A stretch of 64,000 bases of DNA from Flavobacteriaceae bacterium (GTDB lineage: Bacteria > Bacteroidota > Bacteroidia > Flavobacteriales > Flavobacteriaceae): assembly GCA_029243245.1 (NCBI GenBank), contig JAQWSK010000008.1:23904-87903 (forward strand), in the 5' to 3' direction. How positions within the stretch are numbered: the first letter of the stretch is position 1; each line of letters begins with the position of its first letter. A program made the translations under genes and the position numbers. The notes under the pieces are model-generated. The model made no database searches. It saw nothing but the letters and a program-made list of their open reading frames with translations, and was not told where the DNA came from. This document shows, in pieces, positions 1 through 8,053 of the stretch.

Positions 1-1291
1 CTTCAGTTATAAAAGTTCTTAATTTTGCGTCTTTTATAGCAATTTTTTCAATTCTAGGTTTTAGTGAGACAAGTGATTTTAAATAATCTATATCTCTATT
101 TGAATCTTCTGAAATTGCATTTATAAGTTTATTTTTTATGTGTTCTTGAGCTGCATCTATCATTCCATAAAAAGATGTTTCAGCTGTATTAGGAATAAAT
201 GAAAAAACAGTGTTTTCTAGATCGAAATCTATATTTTTTAAAACCTCTGGGAAAATTTTACTGCCCAGGGATTTTCGTTCTTTATATATTTCAGCATCAC
301 TTCCCCTAGAAAAATAAATTCTTTCAAATGAACATGCCCTTTTAGGTAATTCATCTAATATTTTTATAATTTTTGAATCTTCACCCTTTTTGGTAATTAT
401 TGCATGCCCTGGTTCAAGCTCCTTGACTTTATGAAATGGAACATTGAATACGGTTTGAATTACTGGTCTTTCAGATGCAACTGTGACAATTTCATCATCT
501 TCATAGAAGTACGTGGGTCTTATACCTGCTGGATCTCTTAAAACAAATGTGTCACCATGCCCTAACATTCCAGCTATGGCATAACCTCCATCCCAGTTTT
601 TTGAAGCTTTTGATAGTACTTTTGACATATCTAATCTAGATGCTATTAGAGGAGTAGCCTCAGCCTTAGTGTACCCTTCTTTTTTTAATTTTTTATATAT
701 TTTAGCCACAGCAGCATCTAAAAAATGTCCTATGTTTTCCATCATAGTTATAGTATCAGACTTATCCTTTGGATGTTGTCCAAGATCAACCAGGTTATTA
801 AATAATTCGGAAACATTAGTCATGTTAAAATTCCCTGCTATGATTAAGTTTCTATGCCTCCAATTATTTTGTCTTAATAGTGGCTGAACACTTTCAATTG
901 TGTTTTTTCCAAAAGTTCCGTATCTAACATGTCCAAGCATAATTTCGCCAACATACGGAACCTCTGATTTTAAATCTTGTGGACGATTCACTAGATCAGG
1001 TTTTGATTCCAAGTCCAAATTAATTCGCTTATTGATTTTATTAAAAACATCCTGAATAGGTTCATTTTTATTTGATCTAATACGACTTATATATCTTTGT
1101 CCTGAAGGAAGGTCTAGTTTGATGCTTGCAAAGCCAGCTCCATCCTGTCCTCTATTATGCTGTTTCTCCATCATCAAGTACATTTTATTTATTCCGTATA
1201 AAGCAGTCCCATATTTTTCTTTAAAATAACTTAAAGGCTTTTTTAAGTGAATTAAAGCAATTCCACATTCATGTTTAATAGCATCGCTCAT
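1..1291 (-). CDS. purF: Amidophosphoribosyltransferase, N-terminal part (runs off window)
   Basis: Glutamine PRPP amidotransferase, first committed step of purine synthesis (PRPP plus glutamine to phosphoribosylamine), cytosolic. The minus-strand frame is open from ATG 1291-1289 to the window edge, giving 430 residues; the phosphoribosyltransferase core lies beyond the edge. The protein begins MSDAIKHECGIALI, with Cys9 the expected N-terminal-nucleophile cysteine, followed by QHNRGQDGAGFAS at 44-56 and ERIYFSRGSD around 320-332, typical of the long flavobacterial form (about 630 residues). Its ATG overlaps the stop of the upstream kinase as ATGA, so translation is probably coupled. It is the last visible gene of the purN-rnhA-pfkB-purF run, in keeping with a purine role. 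Identification is firm; only completeness is unknown. Confidence 0.95.
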   Translation of the reverse strand, partial: MSDAIKHECGIALIHLKKPLSYFKEKYGTALYGINKMYLMMEKQHNRGQDGAGFASIKLDLPSGQRYISRIRSNKNEPIQDVFNKINKRINLDLESKPDLVNRPQDLKSEVPYVGEIMLGHVRYGTFGKNTIESVQPLLRQNNWRHRNLIIAGNFNMTNVSELFNNLVDLGQHPKDKSDTITMMENIGHFLDAAVAKIYKKLKKEGYTKAEATPLIASRLDMSKVLSKASKNWDGGYAIAGMLGHGDTFVLRDPAGIRPTYFYEDDEIVTVASERPVIQTVFNVPFHKVKELEPGHAIITKKGEDSKIIKILDELPKRACSFERIYFSRGSDAEIYKERKSLGSKIFPEVLKNIDFDLENTVFSFIPNTAETSFYGMIDAAQEHIKNKLINAISEDSNRDIDYLKSLVSLKPRIEKIAIKDAKLRTFITE

Positions 1292-2232
1292 AATTCAGCA
1301 GTATTTAATAATTCCGTTTTAAATTTTGTTAATTTTGTAAAGATTTTTAAACGTTTTTTTAGTTTAGATTCATTTACTAATTGTAAATTTTCAGTTCCAA
1401 ATTTTTCGACCGTAAAAGACGCTAATGCAGAAGCATAAATTAAAGCTAATTTCATGCTTTCAAATGAAATGTCATTTGCTTGTGTAAGATATCCCGCAAA
1501 GCCTCCAGCAAAACTATCTCCTGCTCCTGTTGGATCTTGAACCTCTTTTAATGGAAATGCAGGTACAAAAAAATACTTTTCATTATGAAATAACATTGCT
1601 CCATTTTCTCCTTTTTTAATAATAATATATTTAGGTCCTAATTTTTTTATTTTCTCTGCAGCTTTCCAAATAGAATTTTCTTGCGTTAGTTGAGAAGCTT
1701 CCTCATCATTTATACAAATCACATCAATCTTACTAATTACTTCATCCAAAATTGAACGAAAGTTATCCATCCAAAAGTTCATTGTGTCAAGTATAATTAA
1801 TTCAGGTCTATTATTCATTTGGTTTAATGCAGATAATTGAACTGAGGGATGAAGATTACCTAAAAGCAGTATCTTAGGTTTTTTCCAATTATTAGGTACT
1901 TTTGGTACAAAATTTTCTAAAACATTTAATTGAGTGTCTAAAGTATCTCTTATGTTTAAATCATCATGATATTTTCCACTCCAAAAAAATGTTTTTTCTC
2001 CATTTATAATCTCAACTCCAGAAATATCTACTTTTCTATTAGTCAACAATTTTAGATCTTCAGATTTAAAATCTTCACCAATCACAGATACAATACCAAC
2101 GTTTGTTTTAAAATTTGAAGAAGCAAAAGCTATATATGTTGCTGCTCCACCTAAAATATTTTCAACTTTGCCAAATGGAGTCTCTATATTATCATAGGCC
2201 ATTGTTCCTACAACTAATAATTTGTTGATCAT
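1288..2232 (-). CDS. PfkB-family sugar/nucleoside kinase
   Basis: Ribokinase-fold (PfkB family) kinase of 314 residues, ATP-dependent phosphorylation of a sugar or nucleoside; the substrate cannot be read from the sequence. Seen: N-terminal GGAATY at 28-33 (substrate-side glycine motif), NDEEA at 175-179, and the C-terminal PfkB signature DPTGAGDSFAGG at 233-244 with the catalytic Asp239. It sits directly before purF with a 4-base ATGA overlap and about 50 bases after rnhA, so it is probably co-transcribed with purine genes. That position suggests a nucleoside such as adenosine, but this is inference. No signal peptide or membrane segment. Confidence 0.85.
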   Translation of the reverse strand: MINKLLVVGTMAYDNIETPFGKVENILGGAATYIAFASSNFKTNVGIVSVIGEDFKSEDLKLLTNRKVDISGVEIINGEKTFFWSGKYHDDLNIRDTLDTQLNVLENFVPKVPNNWKKPKILLLGNLHPSVQLSALNQMNNRPELIILDTMNFWMDNFRSILDEVISKIDVICINDEEASQLTQENSIWKAAEKIKKLGPKYIIIKKGENGAMLFHNEKYFFVPAFPLKEVQDPTGAGDSFAGGFAGYLTQANDISFESMKLALIYASALASFTVEKFGTENLQLVNESKLKKRLKIFTKLTKFKTELLNTAEL

Positions 2233-2284
2233 TAAGCAAAAATAGAAAACTTACTTCAGTTCATAACGAACTTTATTTATCATT

Positions 2285-2740
2285 TTATAATTTTTCATAA
2301 AATTTATCTTCATCTAATTTATTTCCTAAAGCGGCTTTTACAGCCAAAGAATCACATTTTTCATTTTGCGGATGATTGCTATGACCTTTAATCCATTGGA
2401 ATTTAACGTTATGATCTCTGTATATTTTAAGAAATCTTTTCCATAAATCTGCATTTTTTTTATCCTTAAAATTTTTTTTCTCCCATTTGATTAACCACTT
2501 TTTAATAACAGCATCAATTACATATTTTGAATCGGAATATATTGTAACGTCTAAAGGTTTAATTTTCAAAGACTCTAAACCAATAATCACTGCTAACAAT
2601 TCCATTCTATTATTTGTAGTTTTTTTAAATCCACCGGAAAGTTCTTTTTTATAATCCTTAGACTCTAAAATAACTCCATATCCTCCTGGACCTGGATTGC
2701 CCCTAGAAGATCCATCAGTATATATTTGTATTTTTTTCAT
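2285..2740 (-). CDS. rnhA: Ribonuclease HI
   Basis: Degrades the RNA strand of RNA-DNA hybrids during replication and repair. The 151-residue length is normal for bacterial RNase HI. The catalytic set is complete: Asp9 in YTDGSSRGNPGPGG, Glu47 in NNRMELLA, Asp70 in YSDSKYV and Asp130 in NEKCDSLA, with the flexible-loop His120 in WIKGHSNH. The ATG overlaps the stop of purN by 4 bases, so the two are translated from one message, with purN first. The pairing with purine genes is an operon arrangement, not a functional link I can show. Confidence 0.96.
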   Translation of the reverse strand: MKKIQIYTDGSSRGNPGPGGYGVILESKDYKKELSGGFKKTTNNRMELLAVIIGLESLKIKPLDVTIYSDSKYVIDAVIKKWLIKWEKKNFKDKKNADLWKRFLKIYRDHNVKFQWIKGHSNHPQNEKCDSLAVKAALGNKLDEDKFYEKL

Positions 2741-3315
2741 TCAATTTTAAATAAGTATTCTTTAATAACTCTAGGAAAATGTTCTTTTTCAAGAATTTGA
2801 ACTCTACGGGCAATACTTTCAGGCGTATCTTCAATCAAAACATTTATTTCAGCTTGAAAAATTATATTTCCTTCATCATATTCTTTATTTACTATATGTA
2901 TCGATATTCCTGTTTTTTTTACTTTGCTATTTATGACAGCTTCATGAACATTAGATCCATACATTCCTTTTCCTCCAAAACTTGGAAGTAATGATGGATG
3001 AATATTAATTATTTTATTAGGGTATTTATTAATCCACAATTCTGGAATTTTCCAAAGAAAGCCAGCTAATATTATTAAATCTGGATGATATAACTCAATA
3101 ATGTTAACAAATTTATTGTTAAAATATGATTTAGTAAAAACTAAAGTTTCAATATTGAATGGCTCAACTCTTTCAAAAACATACGCGTTTTTATTATTAC
3201 CCGCCACTAGAACAACCTCAATATTAGGTGTGTTTTTAAAGTATTTTATAATATTTTCAACGTTTGATCCATCGCCAGAGGCTAAAAGTATAAGTTTTTT
3301 TGTTATTGTTTTCAT
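2737..3315 (-). CDS. purN: Phosphoribosylglycinamide formyltransferase
   Basis: Transfers formyl from 10-formyl-tetrahydrofolate to GAR, the third step of purine synthesis. The protein has 192 residues, near the usual size. The folate-dependent formyltransferase motifs are present: GSN at 16-18, NIHPSLLPSFGGKGMYG with Asn104 and His106, and Asp147 in NKEYDEGN, matching the Asn-His-Asp catalytic set of the family. It is the first gene of a minus-strand run purN-rnhA-pfkB-purF. The 152-base gap to the divergent acpP at 3468 must hold its promoter, but I found no good TAnnTTTG box on this strand. Confidence 0.95.
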   Translation of the reverse strand: MKTITKKLILLASGDGSNVENIIKYFKNTPNIEVVLVAGNNKNAYVFERVEPFNIETLVFTKSYFNNKFVNIIELYHPDLIILAGFLWKIPELWINKYPNKIINIHPSLLPSFGGKGMYGSNVHEAVINSKVKKTGISIHIVNKEYDEGNIIFQAEINVLIEDTPESIARRVQILEKEHFPRVIKEYLFKIE

Positions 3316-3411
3316 AAAATGATATACTTTAAATTATTCTAATAAATAGATTAAAAATTTTCTTCACTTTTATCACAAAATAAACAAACATTATATTTTA
3401 TTAACGAAAAC

Positions 3412-3441
3412 TTAGTATTCAATTAAAGTTTTTTATTTTTG
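3412..3441 (+). promoter_or_regulatory. Predicted promoter of acpP-fabF-rnc
   Basis: A perfect Bacteroidota-type -7 box TATTTTTG lies at 3434-3441, with TTA at 3412-3414 as a weak -33 element exactly 19 bases upstream (consensus TTG or TTTG). This leaves a leader of about 20 bases before the acpP ATG at 3468. A 7-base inverted repeat (AAAACTT at 3407-3413, AAGTTTT at 3426-3432) surrounds the -33 position and could be an operator. Confidence 0.5.
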
Positions 3442-3467
3442 CTACAACAAATTTAAAATAATAAATT

Positions 3468-3701
3468 ATGTCTGACATTTCTTCTAGAGTTAAAGCAATA
3501 ATAGTTGACAAATTAGGTGTTGATGAAAACGAGGTTGTTATTGAAGCAAACTTCACAAATGATTTAGGGGCTGACTCCCTTGACACGGTTGAACTCATAA
3601 TGGAGTTTGAAAAGGAATTTAATATTCAAATTCCTGATGATCAAGCCGAAAATATTGCAACAGTAGGTCAAGCAATTCAATTTATTGAACAGGCACAATA
3701 A
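3468..3701 (+). CDS. acpP: Acyl carrier protein
   Basis: Carries growing acyl chains as thioesters on a phosphopantetheine arm in type II fatty-acid synthesis. A 77-residue, acidic, helical protein with the DSL attachment motif in [11 protein letters not shown]; Ser37 is the attachment residue. It starts the plus-strand run and is followed after 10 bases by fabF, the classic acpP-fabF pair, then rnc. A promoter box lies 26 bases before the ATG. Identification is secure from length, motif and context. Confidence 0.97.
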   Translation: MSDISSRVKAIIVDKLGVDENEVVIEANFTNDLGADSLDTVELIMEFEKEFNIQIPDDQAENIATVGQAIQFIEQAQ

Positions 3702-3711
3702 TTCTAGTGTA

Positions 3712-4965
3712 ATGAAACCAAGACGTGTAGTGATTACTGGAATGGGTGCACTTACTCCAATTGGTAATACGCTTTCTGATTACTGGAATGGCTTAATAAA
3801 TGGTAAGAGTGGAGCTGCTCCAATAACCTATTTTGACACTTCAAAATTTAAAACACAGTTTGCTTGTGAGTTAAAGGGCTTTAATCCTCTTGATCATTTT
3901 GACAGGAAAGATCTTCGAAAATATGACAGGTTTACTCAATATGCTTTAGTAGCAACGGATGAGGCAGTAATTAATTCAGGAATAGATCTAGAAAAAGAAA
4001 ATAAAGACCAAATTGGTGTTATTTGGGGGTCTGGAATAGGTGGACTTGAAACGTTTCAAAATGAAGTAATTGAATTTCAAAAAGGAGATGGCACTCCTAG
4101 GTTTAACCCATTCTTTATTCCAAAATTCATTCCAGATATTGCTTCAGGAATGATTTCAATTAAATATGGCTTTACTGGGCCTAATTTTGCAACAGTTTCA
4201 GCATGTGCTTCCTCATCTAACGCTATAATTGATGCTCTTAATTATATTCGATTAGGTTATGCAGATATTATGATAGCAGGAGGGTCAGAGGCTGGTGTAA
4301 CAATTGCAGGAATTGGAGGGTTCAATGCCCTACATGCTCTTTCAAAAAGAAATGATGATCCTTCTAAAGCTTCACGTCCTTTTGACAGAGATAGAGATGG
4401 TTTTGTTCTGGGTGAAGGAGCTGGATCATTAGTTCTTGAAGAATACGAACATGCAATAGCTCGAGGGGCAAATATTTATGCTGAATTATCTGGTGGTGGG
4501 CTTTCTGCTGATGCACATCATATAACTGCTCCCCATCCAGAAGGACGAGGAGCAATAAAAGTAATGAGAAATTGTCTCAAAGATTCAAATACTAATACAC
4601 AAGATGTTGATTTAATCAATGTTCATGGTACATCTACACCTCTAGGAGATATTGCTGAAGTAAAAGCCGTTAAAGATGTTTTTGGTGAACATGCTTATGG
4701 TATTAATATTAATTCAACGAAATCCATGACAGGTCATCTTTTAGGAGCTGCAGGGGGTGTTGAAGCTATTGCTTGCATTATGTCAATAAAAGAAAATATT
4801 GTCCCTCCAACAATTAACCATGAGAATAATGATGAAAATATTGATTCAAAACTGAATTTCACTTTTGGAAAAGCTCAAAAACGTGAAGTAAATGTTGCTA
4901 TGTCAAATACATTTGGTTTTGGTGGCCATAATGCCTGCATTTTGTTTAAGAAATTCAACTTATAA
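3712..4965 (+). CDS. fabF: Beta-ketoacyl-ACP synthase II
   Basis: Condenses malonyl-ACP with acyl-ACP in chain elongation. I chose ATG 3712 (417 residues) because the protein then starts MKPRRVVITGMGALTPIG as in the family; the frame is open nine codons further upstream, but that part lies over the end of acpP and would need a TTG start. The Cys-His-His catalytic set is present: Cys165 in SACASSSN, His305 in VHGTSTPLGD and His342 in TGHLLGAAGG, plus Lys337. It lies 10 bases behind acpP and 3 bases before the GTG of rnc, so the three genes form one unit. Confidence 0.97.
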   Translation: MKPRRVVITGMGALTPIGNTLSDYWNGLINGKSGAAPITYFDTSKFKTQFACELKGFNPLDHFDRKDLRKYDRFTQYALVATDEAVINSGIDLEKENKDQIGVIWGSGIGGLETFQNEVIEFQKGDGTPRFNPFFIPKFIPDIASGMISIKYGFTGPNFATVSACASSSNAIIDALNYIRLGYADIMIAGGSEAGVTIAGIGGFNALHALSKRNDDPSKASRPFDRDRDGFVLGEGAGSLVLEEYEHAIARGANIYAELSGGGLSADAHHITAPHPEGRGAIKVMRNCLKDSNTNTQDVDLINVHGTSTPLGDIAEVKAVKDVFGEHAYGININSTKSMTGHLLGAAGGVEAIACIMSIKENIVPPTINHENNDENIDSKLNFTFGKAQKREVNVAMSNTFGFGGHNACILFKKFNL

Positions 4966-4968
4966 TAA

Positions 4969-5706
4969 GTGATCAATCTGGGTCAAATTTTCAATAAAAA
5001 CAAAGATCCTAATCATATTTTTGCTTCCCGTCTAAAAGATATAATAGGGTTTACGCCAAAAAATGTTTTAATTTTTAAAAAAGCTTTTACACACAAATCG
5101 AAAAATATTCGAGATAAAGATGGATCATTAATTAATTACGAAAGACTTGAATTTCTTGGAGATTCTATTTTAGGAGGTATTGTCTCTGCACATTTATTCT
5201 TCAATTATCCAAATTTTCATGAGGGCGATTTAACAAAACTTCGTTCTAAAATTGTAAGCCGGGAGAGTTTAAATAAAATAGGCTACTCCCTTAAATTATA
5301 TGAATTAATTGACAGTAGCTATAGAATTGAAAGACCCAATGACAATATTCATGGGAATCTTTTAGAGTCTCTAATTGGTGCAATATATGTAGATAAGGGA
5401 TTTGAAATATGTAAAAAGTTTATTTTAAATAAAATAATTAACTATTTTATAAATTTGGAGACCATAAACTCATCCATAATTAGCTATAAAGGAACTTTAA
5501 TTGAATGGGCACAAAAAAACAAATGTAAAATTCTTTTTAAAACATCAAAGGACAATGGTCTAAATCCTAAAATTAATTTTTCTTCTATTCTTTTTTTAGA
5601 CAACAAGCAGGTAGCTAAAGCTGGTGAGGTCTCAAAGAAAAAGGCAGAAGAAAAGGTTGCAAAAAGAGCATATAATGCTTTAAAGTTTAAATTTAATAAT
5701 GAGTAA
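4969..5706 (+). CDS. rnc: Ribonuclease III
   Basis: Double-strand RNA endonuclease that processes rRNA and structured messages. GTG start three bases after the fabF stop; 245 residues. The nuclease domain holds the signature ERLEFLGDS (Glu58, Glu61, Asp65) and Glu85 in HEGDLTKLR; the C-terminal part from about 175 is a double-stranded-RNA-binding domain ending in KKKAEEKVAKRAYNAL. In the second metal-binding motif, GNLLESLIGAIYVD, Asn130 stands where E. coli RNase III has Asp114, while Glu133 (E. coli Glu117) is kept. Whether this is normal for the lineage or lowers activity cannot be told here. The final 8 bases overlap the next gene. Confidence 0.93.
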   Translation: MINLGQIFNKNKDPNHIFASRLKDIIGFTPKNVLIFKKAFTHKSKNIRDKDGSLINYERLEFLGDSILGGIVSAHLFFNYPNFHEGDLTKLRSKIVSRESLNKIGYSLKLYELIDSSYRIERPNDNIHGNLLESLIGAIYVDKGFEICKKFILNKIINYFINLETINSSIISYKGTLIEWAQKNKCKILFKTSKDNGLNPKINFSSILFLDNKQVAKAGEVSKKKAEEKVAKRAYNALKFKFNNE

Positions 5707-6157
5707 AAAATACTTTCTTTTAGATAAAATAGTTGAGCAGTTTGATTTAATTTCAATACATACTAGTTTAGATGATTTCTCGCTAGCGTACGTTTTAAAC
5801 AAAAATTTAGGAGCTAGTTTTAAAAGAGTTAAAGAAAATTTGAATTGCAACAACTCAACCTTTGAAATTTTTCTTTGGGAAAATATTAAAGATGGGGTTA
5901 ATTGTAGTTTAATTTCAAATAAAAATATAATTGAGTCAGAAATTAAAATTGAATCCCATTCATTATTTAATCTTTCAGAAACAAAAAAAGTATCTTTGAT
6001 TAATTCTTTATCTGATGTTGATTATTTTATAAAGATTAAACAAGGAGTAGATTTAAATCATCTAATGAAAGTTTTAAATAAATTACCTCAGGTAATTTTG
6101 ACTTATATTGTGGAAACCGAAGAATTGAAATCAAAATTCAACTTAATATTTGATTAA
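5699..6157 (+). CDS. IPExxxVDY-family protein
   Basis: Small cytosolic protein of unknown function found in Bacteroidota between rnc and pyk, the same position as here. 152 residues; recognised by overall similarity (an N-terminal IHTSLDDFSLAYVLNKNLG stretch, a central acidic FEIFLWEN segment, and a C-terminal ELKSKFNLIF). The family's namesake motif is degenerate: residues 101-109 read INSLSDVDY, keeping the Ile and VDY but with Asn-Ser in place of Pro-Glu. The ATG overlaps rnc by 8 bases and the stop shares a base with the pyk start (TAATG), so expression is tightly coupled to both. Confidence 0.75.
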   Translation: MSKKYFLLDKIVEQFDLISIHTSLDDFSLAYVLNKNLGASFKRVKENLNCNNSTFEIFLWENIKDGVNCSLISNKNIIESEIKIESHSLFNLSETKKVSLINSLSDVDYFIKIKQGVDLNHLMKVLNKLPQVILTYIVETEELKSKFNLIFD

Positions 6158-7584
6158 TGTTAAATTCAAAAAAAACTAAAATAATTGCAACACTTGGTCC
6201 TGCATCAAATTCAGTTGATATAATGAGAAAAATGATATTAGAAGGCGTTGACGTGTTTAGGATTAATTTTTCTCATGCAGATTATAACGATGTCTCTGAG
6301 AGAATATCCAAGATTAGGAAACTGAGTGAGAAATTCAAAACCCCCATTACAATTCTAGCAGATCTTCAAGGGCCAAAACTTAGAATAGGTGTAATTGAAG
6401 AAAATTCAAAAGTAAAAGAAGGAGGTCTAATTACTTTCTCTAGTTCCAAGCCTTTTATTGGAAACTCTAAAGAAGCTTATATGTCCTATAGTAAGTTTGC
6501 CTCCGATGTTAGTGTTGGAGAAACTATTTTATTAGATGATGGAAAATTGATTCTTGAAATAGTAAGCACAAATAACCATGATAAAGTAACTGCTAAAGTA
6601 ATTCAAGGAGGTACATTAAGCTCTAATAAAGGTGTTAATCTTCCAAATACTAAAATTTCCCTTCCTGCTCTTACAAAAAAAGATATTGAAGATGCCATTT
6701 TTGCCATAAAGCAAAATGTAGATTGGATAGCTCTTTCCTTTGTAAGAAAAAAAGATGACTTAATTGAGCTTAAAAAATTAATAAATAAGCATTCTGATCA
6801 CAAAATTCCTATTATTTCTAAAATTGAAAAGCCAGAGGCAATAAAAAATATTTCTCAAATAATCAATAATAGTGATGGGTTAATGGTTGCAAGAGGTGAT
6901 TTAGGAATTGAAATTCCCGCCGCTGAAGTACCTTTAATTCAAAAACAACTAGTATTAAAAGCTAAAAAAGCAAGGATTCCAATTATAATTGCCACTCAAA
7001 TGATGGAAACTATGATAAATAGCAGAACAGCTACTAGGGCAGAAGTTAATGATGTAGCTAACTCCGTAATGGATGGAGCAGATGCTGTAATGCTTTCAGC
7101 TGAAACTTCAATAGGAAAGTATCCAGTTGAAGTAATTAAATCAATGTCTTCAATTCTTAAGAGTGTTGAAGGGTCAAATCTTATTAAAGTTCCAAACCTT
7201 CCACCAAATATTAAAACAATAAGATATATAACTAAGTCTATTTGCTACCATGCGTCAATTATGGCTAATGAAATAGAAGCTAAAGCAATTTGCACTCTAA
7301 CAAATAGTGGATATACAGCATTTCAGATTTCTGCATGGAGACCTATGTCTCATATTTTAGTTTTCACTTCCAACAAAAATATTTTAAGTCAATTAAATTT
7401 ACTTTGGGGAGTAAAATCTTTTTATTATGATGCATATGAAAGCACCGATACAACAGTTGAACAAATCAATAATATTGCTAAAGAGTTCAAATATGTTTCC
7501 AAAGGTGATTTGATTATAAATTTGACTGCTATGCCTGCAAAAGATAGGGGAATGGTTAATACACTTAGAGTTTCTGAAATATAA
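6157..7584 (+). CDS. pyk: Pyruvate kinase
   Basis: Last step of glycolysis: phosphoenolpyruvate plus ADP to pyruvate plus ATP. 475 residues, normal length. Seen: ATLGPASN at 11-18, ADLQGPKLRIG at 68-78, SKIEKPEA at 221-228 with catalytic Lys222 and metal ligand Glu224, and MVARGDLGIEIP from 243 with Asp248. The C-terminal domain carries ICTLTNSGYTA, typical of the allosteric domain. The start ATG shares one base with the preceding stop. It ends 15 bases before the CYTH gene. Confidence 0.96.
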   Translation: MLNSKKTKIIATLGPASNSVDIMRKMILEGVDVFRINFSHADYNDVSERISKIRKLSEKFKTPITILADLQGPKLRIGVIEENSKVKEGGLITFSSSKPFIGNSKEAYMSYSKFASDVSVGETILLDDGKLILEIVSTNNHDKVTAKVIQGGTLSSNKGVNLPNTKISLPALTKKDIEDAIFAIKQNVDWIALSFVRKKDDLIELKKLINKHSDHKIPIISKIEKPEAIKNISQIINNSDGLMVARGDLGIEIPAAEVPLIQKQLVLKAKKARIPIIIATQMMETMINSRTATRAEVNDVANSVMDGADAVMLSAETSIGKYPVEVIKSMSSILKSVEGSNLIKVPNLPPNIKTIRYITKSICYHASIMANEIEAKAICTLTNSGYTAFQISAWRPMSHILVFTSNKNILSQLNLLWGVKSFYYDAYESTDTTVEQINNIAKEFKYVSKGDLIINLTAMPAKDRGMVNTLRVSEI

Positions 7585-7599
7585 CTTATTTAATAAATC

Positions 7600-8049
7600 A
7601 TGCCAATTGAGATTGAGCGAAAATTTTTAGTTAAAAATCTTAATTTTATTAGAGACAGCTCCAATAAAAAATCCATTGAGCAAGGTTATTTATCAAAAGA
7701 TCCTAATAGAACTGTTAGAGTAAGGATTGAAGATGAAAAAGCATTTATAACAATTAAGGGTAAAAGTTTTAATAATGGAACTAGTCGAATAGAAGTTGAA
7801 AATAAAATATCTTTAAAAGATGCTAGAGAATTAATGAGTCTCTGCCTTTCAAGTCCAATTAAAAAAATTCGATACTTAATAAGTATAAATAATTTTATTT
7901 TTGAAGTTGATGTGTTTCAAAATAATAATAATAAAGGGTTAATAATTGCTGAGATTGAACTTGATTCAGAAAATTCAAAATTCCCTAAACCAGACTGGTT
8001 AGGTGAAGAAGTTACTGGTCAAATAAAATTTTACAACTCTCAATTATAA
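7600..8049 (+). CDS. CYTH-domain (triphosphate tunnel) protein
   Basis: CYTH proteins bind triphosphorylated ligands in a beta-barrel tunnel and act as inorganic triphosphatases or class IV adenylate cyclases; which of these applies cannot be decided here. 149 residues, starting MPIEIERKFLV, with the defining ExExK motif at Glu4, Glu6 and Lys8. Alternating basic and acidic strands follow (RTVRVRIEDEKAFITIKGKS, and EIELDSE near the C-terminus), as in the family. It is the last gene of the plus-strand run; the convergent asparaginase-type gene ends 4 bases away. Confidence 0.88.
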   Translation: MPIEIERKFLVKNLNFIRDSSNKKSIEQGYLSKDPNRTVRVRIEDEKAFITIKGKSFNNGTSRIEVENKISLKDARELMSLCLSSPIKKIRYLISINNFIFEVDVFQNNNNKGLIIAEIELDSENSKFPKPDWLGEEVTGQIKFYNSQL

Positions 8050-8053
8050 AATT

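Noticed and set aside
669..887. 72-codon plus-strand open frame
   Set aside because: Antisense to purF, whose translation is continuous and recognisable.
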